From: Streptomyces sp. NBC_01471
GTDB lineage: Bacteria > Actinomycetota > Actinomycetes > Streptomycetales > Streptomycetaceae
DNA: 64,000 nt
Reading direction: 5' to 3'
NCBI RefSeq assembly: GCF_041438865.1
Contig: NZ_CP109450.1
Span: forward strand, 3,203,001 to 3,267,000
Below are positions 25,870 to 34,468 of the stretch, piece by piece. Position 1 is the stretch's first letter; every line of letters starts with the position of its first letter. The translations under genes and the position numbers were made by a program. The notes beneath the pieces are model-generated. The model saw only the letters and a program-made list of their open reading frames with translations. It was not told the DNA's origin and did not search any database.

Positions 25870-27654
25870 ATGCCTGAGCCAGTCTCGGTCAATTCCCTCG
25901 CTTCGACGCTCAAGGAGCACCTCGCGGACGCGCTGACGGCAGCTCTGCCGGATGCCGGTGCCGCGGACCCGCTGCTGCGCCGAAGCGACCGGGCCGACTT
26001 CCAGGCCAACGGGATCCTGGCCCTGGCGAAGAAGCTGAAGGGCAATCCGCGCGAGCTGGCGGCCACGGTCACGGCGGCGCTCCCGGCCAATGACCTCATC
26101 AAGGACATCGAGGTCTCGGGGCCCGGCTTCCTGAACATCACGCTCACCGACCGGGCGATCACCGAGACCCTCGCGGCGCGCGCCGCCGACGCGCGGCTCG
26201 GTGTGCCCTGCGCCGCGCAGGCGGGCACCACGGTCATCGACTACGCCCAGCCGAACGTGGCGAAGGAGATGCACGTCGGGCACCTGCGGTCGGCCGTGAT
26301 CGGCGACGCGATGGCCAAGATCATGGAGTTCGGCGGCGAGACCGTGATCCGCCGCCACCACATCGGGGACTGGGGCACCCAGTACGGGATGCTCATCCAG
26401 TACCTGATCGAGCACCCGCACGAGCTGGACCACGAGGGCGGTGAGGAGGACGGCGAGGCCGCCATGTCCTCCCTCGACCGGCTGTACAAGGCCTCGCGGG
26501 CGGTCTTCGACTCCGACGAGGAGTTCAAGGCGCGGTCTCGGGACCGGGTGGTGGCCCTCCAGGCCGGAGACCCGGAGACGCTCGCGCACTGGCAGCGGTT
26601 CGTGGACGAGTCGAAGATCTACTTCTACTCGGTCTTCAACAAGCTGGACATGGAGATCGCCGACGCGGACATCGTCGGCGAGTCCGGGTACAACGACGTG
26701 CTGGAGGAGACCTGCCGTCTCCTGGAGGAGTCGGGTGTCGCGGTCCGCTCCGAGGGCGCGCTCTGTGTCTTCTTCGACGATGTGAAGGGCCCGGACGGCA
26801 ATCAGGTCCCGCTCATCGTCAAGAAGACGAACGGCGGCTACGGCTACGCGGCCACCGACCTCTCGGCGATCCGCAACCGGGTGCAGGACCTCAAGGCGAA
26901 CACCCTGCTGTACGTGGTGGACGTGCGGCAGTCGCTGCACTTCAAGATGGTCTTCGAGACGGCCCGCCGGGCGGGCTGGCTGGAGACCGGCGACGGCGAG
27001 GCCGAGACCGTCCACCTGGGGTTCGGCACGGTGCTCGGCAAGGACGGCAAGCCGTTCAAGACCCGGGCGGGCGAGTCGGTGCGGCTGGTGGACCTGCTGG
27101 ACGAGGCGATCGAGCGCGCGACGGCCGTCGTGCGGGAGAAGAACAACGAGAAGATCGCCCTCACCGAGGACGAGATCGTCGAGAACGGCGCGCAGATCGG
27201 CATCGGCGCGGTCAAGTACGCGGACCTGTCCACGTCGGCCGCGCGCGACTACAAGTTCGACCTGGACCAGATGGTGTCCCTCAACGGCGACACCAGCGTG
27301 TACATCCAGTACGCGTACGCCCGTATCCAGTCGATCCTGCGGCTGTCGGGCGAGGCCGGGCCCGCCGCGCATCCGGAGCTGGAGCTGGCCCCGGCGGAGC
27401 GCGCGCTCGGGCTGCACCTGGACCAGTTCGCGGAGGTCCTCGCCGAGGTCGCGTCCGCGTACGAGCCGCACAAGCTGGCCGCGTACCTCTACCAGTTGGC
27501 CTCGTACTACACGACGTTCTACGCGGAGTGCCCGGTCCTCAAGGCCCCCACGCCCGAGCAGGTGGAGAACCGGCTGTTCCTCTGCGAGCTGACCGCCCGC
27601 ACCCTGCACCAGGGTCTGGCGCTGCTGGGCATCCGGACGCCCGAGCGGCTGTAG
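25870..27654 (+). CDS. argS: arginyl-tRNA synthetase
   Basis: A 594-residue class I enzyme. It has the N-terminal add-1 domain (about 1-115), the HIGH motif as HVGH at residues 135-138, a [13 protein letters not shown] segment, a Rossmann core with [15 protein letters not shown], and a helical anticodon-binding domain with [21 protein letters not shown] 25870 gives the family N-terminus, and 25849 would add seven residues. A TATACT-like -10 (GATACT, about 25830) lies upstream. Confidence 0.95.
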   Translation: MPEPVSVNSLASTLKEHLADALTAALPDAGAADPLLRRSDRADFQANGILALAKKLKGNPRELAATVTAALPANDLIKDIEVSGPGFLNITLTDRAITETLAARAADARLGVPCAAQAGTTVIDYAQPNVAKEMHVGHLRSAVIGDAMAKIMEFGGETVIRRHHIGDWGTQYGMLIQYLIEHPHELDHEGGEEDGEAAMSSLDRLYKASRAVFDSDEEFKARSRDRVVALQAGDPETLAHWQRFVDESKIYFYSVFNKLDMEIADADIVGESGYNDVLEETCRLLEESGVAVRSEGALCVFFDDVKGPDGNQVPLIVKKTNGGYGYAATDLSAIRNRVQDLKANTLLYVVDVRQSLHFKMVFETARRAGWLETGDGEAETVHLGFGTVLGKDGKPFKTRAGESVRLVDLLDEAIERATAVVREKNNEKIALTEDEIVENGAQIGIGAVKYADLSTSAARDYKFDLDQMVSLNGDTSVYIQYAYARIQSILRLSGEAGPAAHPELELAPAERALGLHLDQFAEVLAEVASAYEPHKLAAYLYQLASYYTTFYAECPVLKAPTPEQVENRLFLCELTARTLHQGLALLGIRTPERL

Positions 27655-27679
27655 GGCCTGTCGTCACAGTGCGCAGGGC

Positions 27680-27780
27680 TCCCCTGCCACACCCCTTGGT
27701 TCACCAGGGCTCCACTCCAGGTCGTGTCTGACGATCGGCCTCGTGGCTGGGTGAGGTGGGACAGCGGGTGTGGCAGGGGA
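27680..27780. repeat. 15-bp inverted repeat flanking 71 bp
   Basis: TCCCCTGCCACACCC at 27680-27694 is perfectly repeated in inverse at 27766-27780 (GGGTGTGGCAGGGGA). A partial second copy of the left end (GCTCCCCTG) occurs near 27802. This may be a decayed mobile-element end, a miniature element or a terminator-like fold. No transposase is present. Confidence 0.5.
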
Positions 27781-27796
27781 CCAGCAGGATCGTTGG

Positions 27797-28426
27797 TCAG
27801 ACGCTCCCCTGTCGGGCGCTCCCTGGGCGGACGGCCTCTTTCAGACCGGCTTCGATCACACGGGCGAGTGTGTCCAGGTACGCGTCACCGCTGTCGCCGT
27901 CCATGATCAGCATGCGGAAGCCCAGCGGCGCGATCAGCAGGTCCGCGGCCAGTTCCAAGTCCAGTGAGGCCGGGAGTTCGCCCCGGTCGATCGCCGTCTG
28001 CAACATGGCGTGCACCGCAGCGCGGCGCGGTGCCGCCACGCTGGTGTGCACCACGTCCGCGAGCGTACTCACGCGGCGGCTCTCGGCGAGCAGCCCGGGG
28101 CCGATGCCGCTGACCACCGGGTCGGCCAGTTGGCTTCGGAGGGTGTCGAGGAACTCGCGCAGGTCGGTGCCCAGGGCTCCGGTGGCCGGAGTCGGCGGCA
28201 GCGCGTACTCCACTGCCTCCCGTACGAGTTCGGTCAGCATCTCCTCTTTCGATGCCCAGCGCCGGTACAGCGCGGCCTTGCCCACACCGGCCCGCCGTGC
28301 GATCGCCTCCATGGACATCCGCTCGTAGCCGGTCTCGGCCAGCTCGGCGAAGGTCGCCTCAGTGATGGCCTCGGTCACCTGCTGCCGCAGGGCCGCGCCG
28401 CCGGTTGCCCTGCGCTCTGTCGCCAT
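27797..28426 (-). CDS. TetR-family transcriptional regulator
   Basis: A 209-residue regulator. The N-terminal helix-turn-helix (about 15-65) is TFAELAETGYERMSMEAIARRAGVGKAALYRRWASKEEM (recognition helix VGKAALYRRWASK). The C-terminal domain is TetR_C_11-like (LADPVVSGIGPGLLAESRR, then ELAADLLIAPLGFRML). It is divergent from the alpha/beta hydrolase gene, and two matching dyads lie between, so repression of itself and of the hydrolase is likely. Confidence 0.9.
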   Translation of the reverse strand: MATERRATGGAALRQQVTEAITEATFAELAETGYERMSMEAIARRAGVGKAALYRRWASKEEMLTELVREAVEYALPPTPATGALGTDLREFLDTLRSQLADPVVSGIGPGLLAESRRVSTLADVVHTSVAAPRRAAVHAMLQTAIDRGELPASLDLELAADLLIAPLGFRMLIMDGDSGDAYLDTLARVIEAGLKEAVRPGSARQGSV

Positions 28427-28444
28427 CCGGCAAGCATAAAGGAG

Positions 28445-28462
28445 CGGAACGGGTGCGTTCCG
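28445..28462. promoter_or_regulatory. TetR operator candidate, regulator-proximal
   Basis: CGGAACG-GGTG-CGTTCCG: 7-bp perfect half-sites with a 4-bp spacer, 19 bp upstream of the tetR start. It has the same half-site and spacing as the second dyad at 28492-28513. Confidence 0.7.
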
Positions 28463-28491
28463 TTCGGAGATGGGTTAGCGTGGGCCCAGTA

Positions 28492-28513
28492 AACGGAACG
28501 ACACCGTTCCGTT
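28492..28513. promoter_or_regulatory. TetR operator candidate, hydrolase-proximal
   Basis: AACGGAACG-ACAC-CGTTCCGTT: 9-bp perfect half-sites with a 4-bp spacer, 20 bp upstream of the hydrolase ATG. The centre is 49 bp from the first dyad. Confidence 0.75.
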
Positions 28514-28532
28514 CCAAATGAAGGGGCCGGCC

Positions 28533-29702
28533 ATGAAATTCCTTTACGACGACGAGTCCTTCTCCTTCGAGGCGCTGCGGGCCGCCGGTTACGCCACTTA
28601 CGGTGGCGCCGAGCTCGGCGAGGTCCTGGTGACCTGCCGTCAGGTTCCCGAGGGGGACGAAGAGGCGTGGTCGCACCAGTGGGCCGCGACGGCGGCGCGG
28701 GTCGAGCGCATCGGCCGGGACGCGCTGGCCGCCGGACACCGGGTGAGTGCGCGGGAGGCGCTGCTGCGGGCCTCGAACTACTACCGGACCGCCGATTTCT
28801 ACCGGCGTGCGGACCCGGCGAACGACACCGAGTCCGCACGGCTGGCGAAGGCCTCCCGGCGGACCTTCGCGGACGCCGCCGCCCTGCTCGACATCCAGGC
28901 CCGCGCCGTGCGCATCCCGTACGAGGGAACCACCCTGCCGGGCTACCTGTTCCTCGCCGACGAGTCGGGTGAGCCACGCCCGACGGTGCTCTATCACGGC
29001 GGTTACGACTCCACCCTCGAAGAGGGCTATCTCGCCCTGGCCGCAGGGGCGTTGCGGCGCGGCTACCACGTCCTCGTTTTCGACGGGCCCGGCCAGGGAA
29101 GCACCGTGCGCGAGCAGGGCCTGCACTTCCGGCCGGACTGGGAGGCTGTGGTCACCCCCGCCGTCGAGTTCGCGCTCACCTTGCCGGAGGTGGACACGGA
29201 CCGGATCGCGCTCATCGGCACCAGTCTCGGCGGGTATCTCGCCGCACGGGCAGTGGCTTTCGAGCACCGTATCGCCGCATGCGTCCTGCACGACGGGGTC
29301 TACGACGTCCATGCCACGTTCGAGGCGGTCACCCGGGCCGCGGCGGAAGTCCCCGGCGGCCTGGACACCGTGATGGCGCAGAGCGTCTCGGCGCGCTGGC
29401 TGGTCCGCAACGGCCTGTGGACCCTCGGGGTTTCCGGCGTCGACGAACTTGTCGAGGCGTTCCGCGCCTACACACTGGAGGGAGTCGCAGAGCGGGTCAC
29501 CTGTCCGACGCTCGTTCTGGAGGCGGAGAACGACCAGTTCTTCGCCGGTCAGCCGCAACGTGTCCTCGCCGCGCTGACCTGCCCGAAGGAGCTGATCTCC
29601 TTCCGTGAGGAAGAGGGCGGCGGCGAGCACTGCCACGAAGGCGCGGTCGCCCTGTGGCACCAGCGCGCCTTCGACTGGCTGGACACCGTGTTCGCCGGGT
29701 GA
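28533..29702 (+). CDS. alpha/beta hydrolase (FrsA/DHPON-hydrolase-like)
   Basis: A 389-residue hydrolase with a helical N-terminal cap (about 1-120, HRVSAREALLRASNYYRTADFYRR) typical of 2,6-dihydroxypseudooxynicotine hydrolase and FrsA-like proteins. The core has HGGYDST (oxyanion region), the nucleophile elbow GTSLGGYLAA, an acid in LEAENDQFF and a late EHCHEGA histidine. Known relatives cleave C-C bonds or esters, and the substrate here is unknown. ATG 28533 has AAGGGG 8 bp upstream. Confidence 0.85.
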   Translation: MKFLYDDESFSFEALRAAGYATYGGAELGEVLVTCRQVPEGDEEAWSHQWAATAARVERIGRDALAAGHRVSAREALLRASNYYRTADFYRRADPANDTESARLAKASRRTFADAAALLDIQARAVRIPYEGTTLPGYLFLADESGEPRPTVLYHGGYDSTLEEGYLALAAGALRRGYHVLVFDGPGQGSTVREQGLHFRPDWEAVVTPAVEFALTLPEVDTDRIALIGTSLGGYLAARAVAFEHRIAACVLHDGVYDVHATFEAVTRAAAEVPGGLDTVMAQSVSARWLVRNGLWTLGVSGVDELVEAFRAYTLEGVAERVTCPTLVLEAENDQFFAGQPQRVLAALTCPKELISFREEEGGGEHCHEGAVALWHQRAFDWLDTVFAG

Positions 29703-30242
29703 GCGCCCTGCGGATCCGCCGCATGAAATGCCCGCTGAGGAGCGGGAGTTCCGCACGGGCTCGGCCCGGCGCGATGTGCCCGCGGTGAGCGATGCGGCTC
29801 AGGGGTCCTTGCACTATGAGCGCGCGACCCGGGGTCGCCCGGCGGTGCCTGGGCGAGCAGCCCGAAGCCGGTCTCGCCGACATCGGGCATCATCGCGGCC
29901 AAGTGCACGAGATGCGCCACCTTCCGCGGTGGCGGACCGATGATGACGGCGCCGCCGTGGGAGTGGCCGCAGGCGACGACGGGTCCTGATCGAGGGAGTC
30001 GGCCGGGACGAGCGCGTAAGCCGCTCGGCGATCCTGCGCCACAGCAACCTGGAGCCGCGGTCGAGACGGCAGATCGCCTCGATGTCACGCACGGTCCCAC
30101 ACCGGGCCCCCGGGGAACTCACCGGCCGAGCGGTACCCCAGAAGTGGGGGATGGCCAGGCGGCTGCCCCGACTTCTAATCTCAGTCCGGAAGACGGAAGG
30201 CACAACCACAAGCACAACCACAAGCACAGGAGGTATCGCGGC
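29703..30242. other. 540-bp region without intact gene
   Basis: No reading frame here has convincing codon usage. It contains the alpha/beta hydrolase remnant described separately and, near its right end, two 12-bp copies of CACAACCACAAG (about 30199-30226) just before the ribosome-binding site of the next gene. Confidence 0.6.
29839..29986 (-). pseudogene. alpha/beta hydrolase fragment
   Basis: The minus strand reads GPVVACGHSHGGAVI, containing a G-x-S-x-G nucleophile elbow, then KVAHLVHLAAMMPDVGET and GFGLLAQAPPG, in one frame for about 50 residues. This is the recognisable middle of an alpha/beta hydrolase of the kind that follows a GHSxGG strand. No start, cap or catalytic His/Asp regions are found around it, so it is a decayed copy. 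Confidence 0.6.
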
Positions 30243-30656
30243 ATGTTCCCGTCCCTGCTCACCGTAGGTCTTGATCCCGCGCTGGTGGACGACGCGCCCT
30301 CGTCGCGGGCGGCGTTCCCCGAGCTCGACGCCGAAACGGTCCGGGCCGGCGTGGCCGCCGAACGGGCCCGGATGGAGGAACTCGGCTTCACTGTCGACAT
30401 CTGCCTGCTCGACTACGGCCGCACGGCCGAGGCGGTCTACCGCGCCGCACTGTCCGGGAAGGACTACGACATCGTGGTGATCGGCGCAGGCATCCGGCTG
30501 GACCCGGCGCTGACCCCGCTCCTCGAGGTCCTGGTCGGCACCACCCACGAGTTGGCACCCGGCGCGAAGCTCTGTTTCAACGTGAGCCCGTCGACAACCG
30601 TCGAGGCCGTCCAGCGATGGTGGCCCGAACGCAAGCCACTGGAGCCACTACTCTGA
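30243..30656 (+). CDS. conserved hypothetical protein
   Basis: A 137-residue protein with an excellent AGGAGG site 11 bp before the ATG. It reads like an alpha/beta fold: MFPSLLTVGLDPALVDD, a middle GFTVDICLLDYGRTAEAVYRAAL, then YDIVVIGAGIRLDPA and a C-terminal SPSTTVEAVQRWWPER. The DIVVIGAG strand recalls a Rossmann-type turn, but the protein is too short for an oxidoreductase. Function unknown. Confidence 0.65.
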   Translation: MFPSLLTVGLDPALVDDAPSSRAAFPELDAETVRAGVAAERARMEELGFTVDICLLDYGRTAEAVYRAALSGKDYDIVVIGAGIRLDPALTPLLEVLVGTTHELAPGAKLCFNVSPSTTVEAVQRWWPERKPLEPLL

Positions 30657-30819
30657 TGCTTGTCCGGACCTCCCCATCAGTGCTGGTCAAGGACTTGGGT
30701 GTGGAGAGAGTGCGGCGCCGCTGCCGCGATGGGCGGAATCCGCCCGGTTCGTCGGAACGCCCACGGCGAGCGGAGTCCGGTCAGCGGCGGCAGGCATGAC
30801 AAGGGAAAGGCGTAAACGC

Positions 30820-31473
30820 ATGGGTGTCAGTCGCGTCATCGACGAGAACGGGACTGGAGGGGGCGTCTCGGGGGAGCGCCTGGTGCTCTTCACCGACGCG
30901 GTGACCGCGATCTCCATCACCCTGCTGATCCTGCCGCTGGTGGACCTCGTCCCGGAAGTCGCGTCCGCCCACAAGCCCGCCAGCGATGTGATCACCGGTC
31001 ACCTGAGCCAGATCTGGAGCTTCCTGCTCAGCTTCGCGGTCATCGCTAACATCTGGCGGGAGCACCACCGGGCCTTCTCGACGGTCAAGACGGCCTCCCG
31101 CTCCCTGACAGGGTGGAACATGGGGTGGCTGCTCTCCGTCGTCGTCATACCCCTCCCGACGGAGATGATCGGCGCCTTCGGCGGCCACGACCGGTTCGTG
31201 GGGGCGTTCTACTACGCGGCGCTCCTGGTCGGCATGGTGTGCCGACTGGCCATGCTGAGAATCCTGAAGACCAACCCGGGGATGGTCGAGGGGGACAGCG
31301 AAGGTACCCGCCGGAGGACCGCTGACCTGTACACCGACAGCTTCATCACCGTCCTCGCCGTGGTCGTCGCGTTCGCCATCGCGCTCGCCGTGCCCGTGCT
31401 GCAGTACTACAGCCTTCTGGTGCTGATCGTGGCGGGGCGGGTGCCCTTCACGGGCCGACGCACCGCTCGCTGA
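30820..31473 (+). CDS. TMEM175 / DUF1211 family membrane protein
   Basis: A 217-residue membrane protein with six hydrophobic segments. The first helix carries RLVLFTDAVTAISITLLIL, a close match to the R..FSDAV.AI..TLL signature of bacterial TMEM175 potassium channels (here FTD instead of FSD). ATG 30820 is preferred over 30796 because the extra eight codons are AT-rich at third positions and hold the AAGG-type ribosome site. It is convergent with the next gene. Confidence 0.85.
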   Translation: MGVSRVIDENGTGGGVSGERLVLFTDAVTAISITLLILPLVDLVPEVASAHKPASDVITGHLSQIWSFLLSFAVIANIWREHHRAFSTVKTASRSLTGWNMGWLLSVVVIPLPTEMIGAFGGHDRFVGAFYYAALLVGMVCRLAMLRILKTNPGMVEGDSEGTRRRTADLYTDSFITVLAVVVAFAIALAVPVLQYYSLLVLIVAGRVPFTGRRTAR

Positions 31474-31503
31474 CCACTGAAAAGGCCGGCGCCGGGCCGC
31501 GCA

Positions 31504-32853
31504 TCACTGCTGGGCCGGTTCCCAGGTGTCCCCGCCGAGCGGGTGCACGTAATGGGGCCGGCCCTTCATGCTGCTCGCGCGGAACGGCCTGCCGTGGTCG
31601 TCGATACGGATCGTCCCGTGCCGGTCGCCGCTGCTCCACTGGAGATCCAGGTACCAGCTGACGTCGTGGGCCGACGTGGTGGCGTTGATCTCCAGGACCT
31701 GCGGGTCGGTGGCGGACACCTTGTACGGGAAGTCGGTGGCCGGGACCTTGCGGTCGCCCTGGACCCCGGCGGCCGGTTCCGCCAGGGGGGTACCGGTGTC
31801 CAGGTTCACATCGAACCCGGCCGGGACGATCCCGCCGCCGCAGCCGTCGCCCATGGCGTACGAGGCCCAGGCGAGCGGCGCGTGACGTCCCACGATCCGT
31901 ACGTGCAGGGCCTGGAGCACCACCGCGTCCGCCGTCTTGCCCTGCACGGACAGCTCGATCCGCGCACCGCCGCTGGAGACACCGCCCAGGGCGGTGGCCC
32001 AGCTCGCGGCATCCTGTTCGGCCGGGGGCGGCGGCATCTTCGCAGCCGCCCGGTCCACCAGATACGACTGGCTGCACGGGTCCTCCCAGATGTACGGGCG
32101 GACGTTCACCGTCAGCGGTACGGCGGGGACGCTGCGGCCGTCGGGCCCCAGGTCACCGGTGGTCCCGGCGGACCGGCCACCCGGCGCCGGGGGAGAAGCG
32201 GAGTGGGACGGGGTGGAGGAGGGAGAGGGGGAGGCGGAGTGGGACGTCCGCGGGGACGGTCCCGTGGACGGCGAACCGGTCTGCGGATGCCCCGGAATCC
32301 TCTCCGCGACCGAGGCGGCGCCGGACGTACCGTCGGGGCGCAGCGCCAGCGCGACGGGTACGGCGACTGCGGCGGCGAGCACCACGGCGGCCCCGATCAG
32401 CCAGAGGCGGGTGTTCCCACGCGACCGGCCGGGCGCCGGGCCCGACCCGGGAGCGGCGGAAGGCTCCCCGGGGCCGGATACACCGGAGCCACCGGAGCTA
32501 TCGGAGACATCGGAGACATCGGAGACACCGGACAGAAGCTCCGGCTCCGGCTCCGGCTCCACGCCATCCTGAACTACCGCTTCCGGAACTACCGCGTCCT
32601 TGGGCCGCCTTCTCGCCGCGTCGGCCAGCAGCCACCGCCGGTGCAGCGCGATCAGTTCGTCCGGGGTCGCCGCACAGAGCCGTGCGAACCGCTCGACGGG
32701 CGCGTAATCGGTCGGCACGGCGTCGCCGTTGCAGTACCGGTGCACCGTGGACGTACTCATGTGGAGCTTCCCGGCCAGGGCTCCGTAGCTGCGCCCCGAG
32801 CGGTTCTTCAGCTCCCGGAGCAGCGCGGCGAATTCCTCGGTCTCGGAGCCCAC
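31504..32853 (-). CDS. XRE-type helix-turn-helix protein with membrane anchor and extracellular domain
   Basis: A 449-residue protein. N-terminal helix-turn-helix (about 5-65): FAALLRELKNRSGRSYGALAGKLHMSTSTVHRYCNGD (parts). A Pro/Glu and Ser/Asp/Val-repeat linker follows, then one membrane helix (LWLIGAAVVLAAAVAVPVAL, about 158-178), a Ser/Pro/Thr linker, and an extracellular domain of about 215 residues with a Cys pair (DPCSQSYLVDRAA and MGDGCGGGIVPAG). The layout is that of a one-component transmembrane regulator. GTG 32853 has GAGGGGG 9 bp upstream. Confidence 0.82.
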   Translation of the reverse strand: MGSETEEFAALLRELKNRSGRSYGALAGKLHMSTSTVHRYCNGDAVPTDYAPVERFARLCAATPDELIALHRRWLLADAARRRPKDAVVPEAVVQDGVEPEPEPELLSGVSDVSDVSDSSGGSGVSGPGEPSAAPGSGPAPGRSRGNTRLWLIGAAVVLAAAVAVPVALALRPDGTSGAASVAERIPGHPQTGSPSTGPSPRTSHSASPSPSSTPSHSASPPAPGGRSAGTTGDLGPDGRSVPAVPLTVNVRPYIWEDPCSQSYLVDRAAAKMPPPPAEQDAASWATALGGVSSGGARIELSVQGKTADAVVLQALHVRIVGRHAPLAWASYAMGDGCGGGIVPAGFDVNLDTGTPLAEPAAGVQGDRKVPATDFPYKVSATDPQVLEINATTSAHDVSWYLDLQWSSGDRHGTIRIDDHGRPFRASSMKGRPHYVHPLGGDTWEPAQQ

Positions 32854-33019
32854 GGCCACCGTCCCCCTCGTTCCATGTCCCGGACACCCGATGCGCGTTC
32901 CAGGAAGGCGTTCCAGGGACGTCCCATCCCGCCAGGTCAGAGTACGCGCAGCCGTTCCACCGTCCCCAATGGCCCGGGAACGATTGCGGTGGGAATCGGC
33001 CACCCCACAAGCTGAGTTC

Positions 33020-33130
33020 GTGTTCAACCGACTCCGGCACGGCTTCGACCTGAGCGTCGTCGACATGGTCGCGCTGGTCGTACTGGCCGCGTCGGCGACC
33101 ACAGTCGTCCTGCTCATCAGCCATCTCTGA
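33020..33130 (+). CDS. possible small single-pass membrane protein
   Basis: A 36-codon frame from GTG 33020 ending at 33130, with very high third-position GC and a hydrophobic stretch VVDMVALVVLAASATTVVLLI. No clear ribosome-binding site is visible. It precedes the DUF4232 gene by 49 bp. The coding signal is suggestive only. Confidence 0.25.
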   Translation: MFNRLRHGFDLSVVDMVALVVLAASATTVVLLISHL

Positions 33131-33179
33131 ACTTCCACCGGCCTCCACGGCTTCCACCGACTCCACGGGGAGAATCACC

Positions 33180-33707
33180 ATGAACATCCGCCGCACCCGC
33201 GTCGCCACCGCAGCCGCCACCGGTCTGATCGCCGCACTCGCCCTCACCGGCCTGTCGGCCGCCACCGCGAGCGCCGCCCCGGCCAAGACGACGAAGATCG
33301 TCACCTGCACCAGTGCCACCACCAAGGTCGCCGTCTCCAAGGTCAGCAAGCCCGTCAACCACCTGCTGATCAAGGCCACCAACAAGGGCAGGACGCCCTG
33401 CTACGCGTACTACGCGCCGACCCTCCGCTTCGACCAGGACCAGGCCGCCACGCAGATCAACGAGGACAGCACCCCGCAGGCCGTCGTGACCCTGGACCCG
33501 GGCCAGACCGCCTATGCGAGCGTCCGTACGACCGGTGGCGGCGGCCACCCGCGTGCGGCCAAGAAGCTGGGCGTCGGCTTCGCCAACCGCGCGGGCAACG
33601 GCACCGGTTCGCTCACCACGTCGGCCCTCCCGAAGGGCACCCGGATCGACGACTCGGCCGAGGTCACCTTCTGGCAGTCCACCTCGGCGCTCGCCCTGCG
33701 CTGGTAG
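33180..33707 (+). CDS. secreted DUF4232 domain protein
   Basis: A 175-residue protein with a Sec signal (MNIRRTRVATAAATGLIAAL, then ASAAPA) and a DUF4232 domain: early TCTSATTKVAVSKVSK, NKGRTPCYAYYAPTLRF (Cys pairing with the first Cys), VVTLDPGQTAYASVR, and a terminal strand EVTFWQSTSALALRW. DUF4232 domains are extracellular beta-sandwiches of unknown role. GGGAG lies before the ATG. Confidence 0.85.
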   Translation: MNIRRTRVATAAATGLIAALALTGLSAATASAAPAKTTKIVTCTSATTKVAVSKVSKPVNHLLIKATNKGRTPCYAYYAPTLRFDQDQAATQINEDSTPQAVVTLDPGQTAYASVRTTGGGGHPRAAKKLGVGFANRAGNGTGSLTTSALPKGTRIDDSAEVTFWQSTSALALRW

Positions 33708-33740
33708 CCCGACGGGCCCCGGCCCGCGCCCCGTGACGAC

Positions 33741-33781
33741 CGGAACGTCCTGGCCTCTCCCCCGGAGACCAGGACGTTCCG
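33741..33781 (+). terminator. hairpin after DUF4232 gene
   Basis: CGGAACGTCCTGG/CCAGGACGTTCCG, 13 bp perfect, continued by an inner TCTCC/GGAGA stem with a CCC loop. It lies between the DUF4232 stop and the HAD start. Confidence 0.75.
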
Positions 33782-33810
33782 CCGTGGCGCGCTCCCGTTA
33801 GCATGCAGGC

Positions 33811-34467
33811 GTGACCAAGCCCGTTGAACTCGTGATATTCGACTGTGACGGCGTTCTGGTGGACAGCGAGCGCATCGCGGCCCGCGTGGACGCGACGAGT
33901 CTGGCGGAGCTCGGCTGGCCGCTCAGCGAGGCCGAGGTCGTCGAACGCTTCATGGGCCGCTCGCACGCCGACATGATCGCCGACATCGAGAAGCACCTCG
34001 GCCGCAGCCTTCCGGACGGGTGGGAGGCCGAACAGCTCCGGCTGTACCGCACGGCCATGGAGGCCGAACTCACCGCTGTCGACGGCGTGGTGGAGGCCCT
34101 CGACCAGATCCGGCTGCCCACCTGTGTGGCGTCCAGCAGCGGCCATGACGCCCTTCGTCACACCCTGGGTCTGACCGGGCTGTACGCACGCTTCGAAGGA
34201 CGCATCCACAGCGCGGCGGACGTCGCCAACGGCAAGCCCGCACCGGACCTCTTCCTCCGCGCGGCACAGCACATGGGATTCGACCCCGAGGTCTGCGCCG
34301 TGGTCGAGGACAGCCGCTACGGAGTGCAGGCTGCCCGAGCCGCCGGCATGCGTGCGTTCGGATACTGCGGCGGACTCACGCCCGCGGAATGGCTGGACGG
34401 GCCGGGCACGGTGGTCTTCGACGACATGCGGGAGCTGCCGGCTCTCCTCACCAGGGCGGGGCACTGA
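33811..34467 (+). CDS. HAD-IA phosphatase (beta-phosphoglucomutase-like)
   Basis: A 218-residue HAD hydrolase. It has motif I IFDCDGVLVDSE (nucleophile Asp), motif II CVASSSG, motif III lysine in GKPAPDLF and motif IV CAVVEDSRYG. The helical cap (about 18-80) is of the subclass C1 type. The start is GTG. The next gene begins 1 bp after its stop, so the two form an operon. A second, similar HAD-IA protein is at 63.1-63.8 kb. Confidence 0.9.
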   Translation: MTKPVELVIFDCDGVLVDSERIAARVDATSLAELGWPLSEAEVVERFMGRSHADMIADIEKHLGRSLPDGWEAEQLRLYRTAMEAELTAVDGVVEALDQIRLPTCVASSSGHDALRHTLGLTGLYARFEGRIHSAADVANGKPAPDLFLRAAQHMGFDPEVCAVVEDSRYGVQAARAAGMRAFGYCGGLTPAEWLDGPGTVVFDDMRELPALLTRAGH

Positions 34468-34468
34468 G

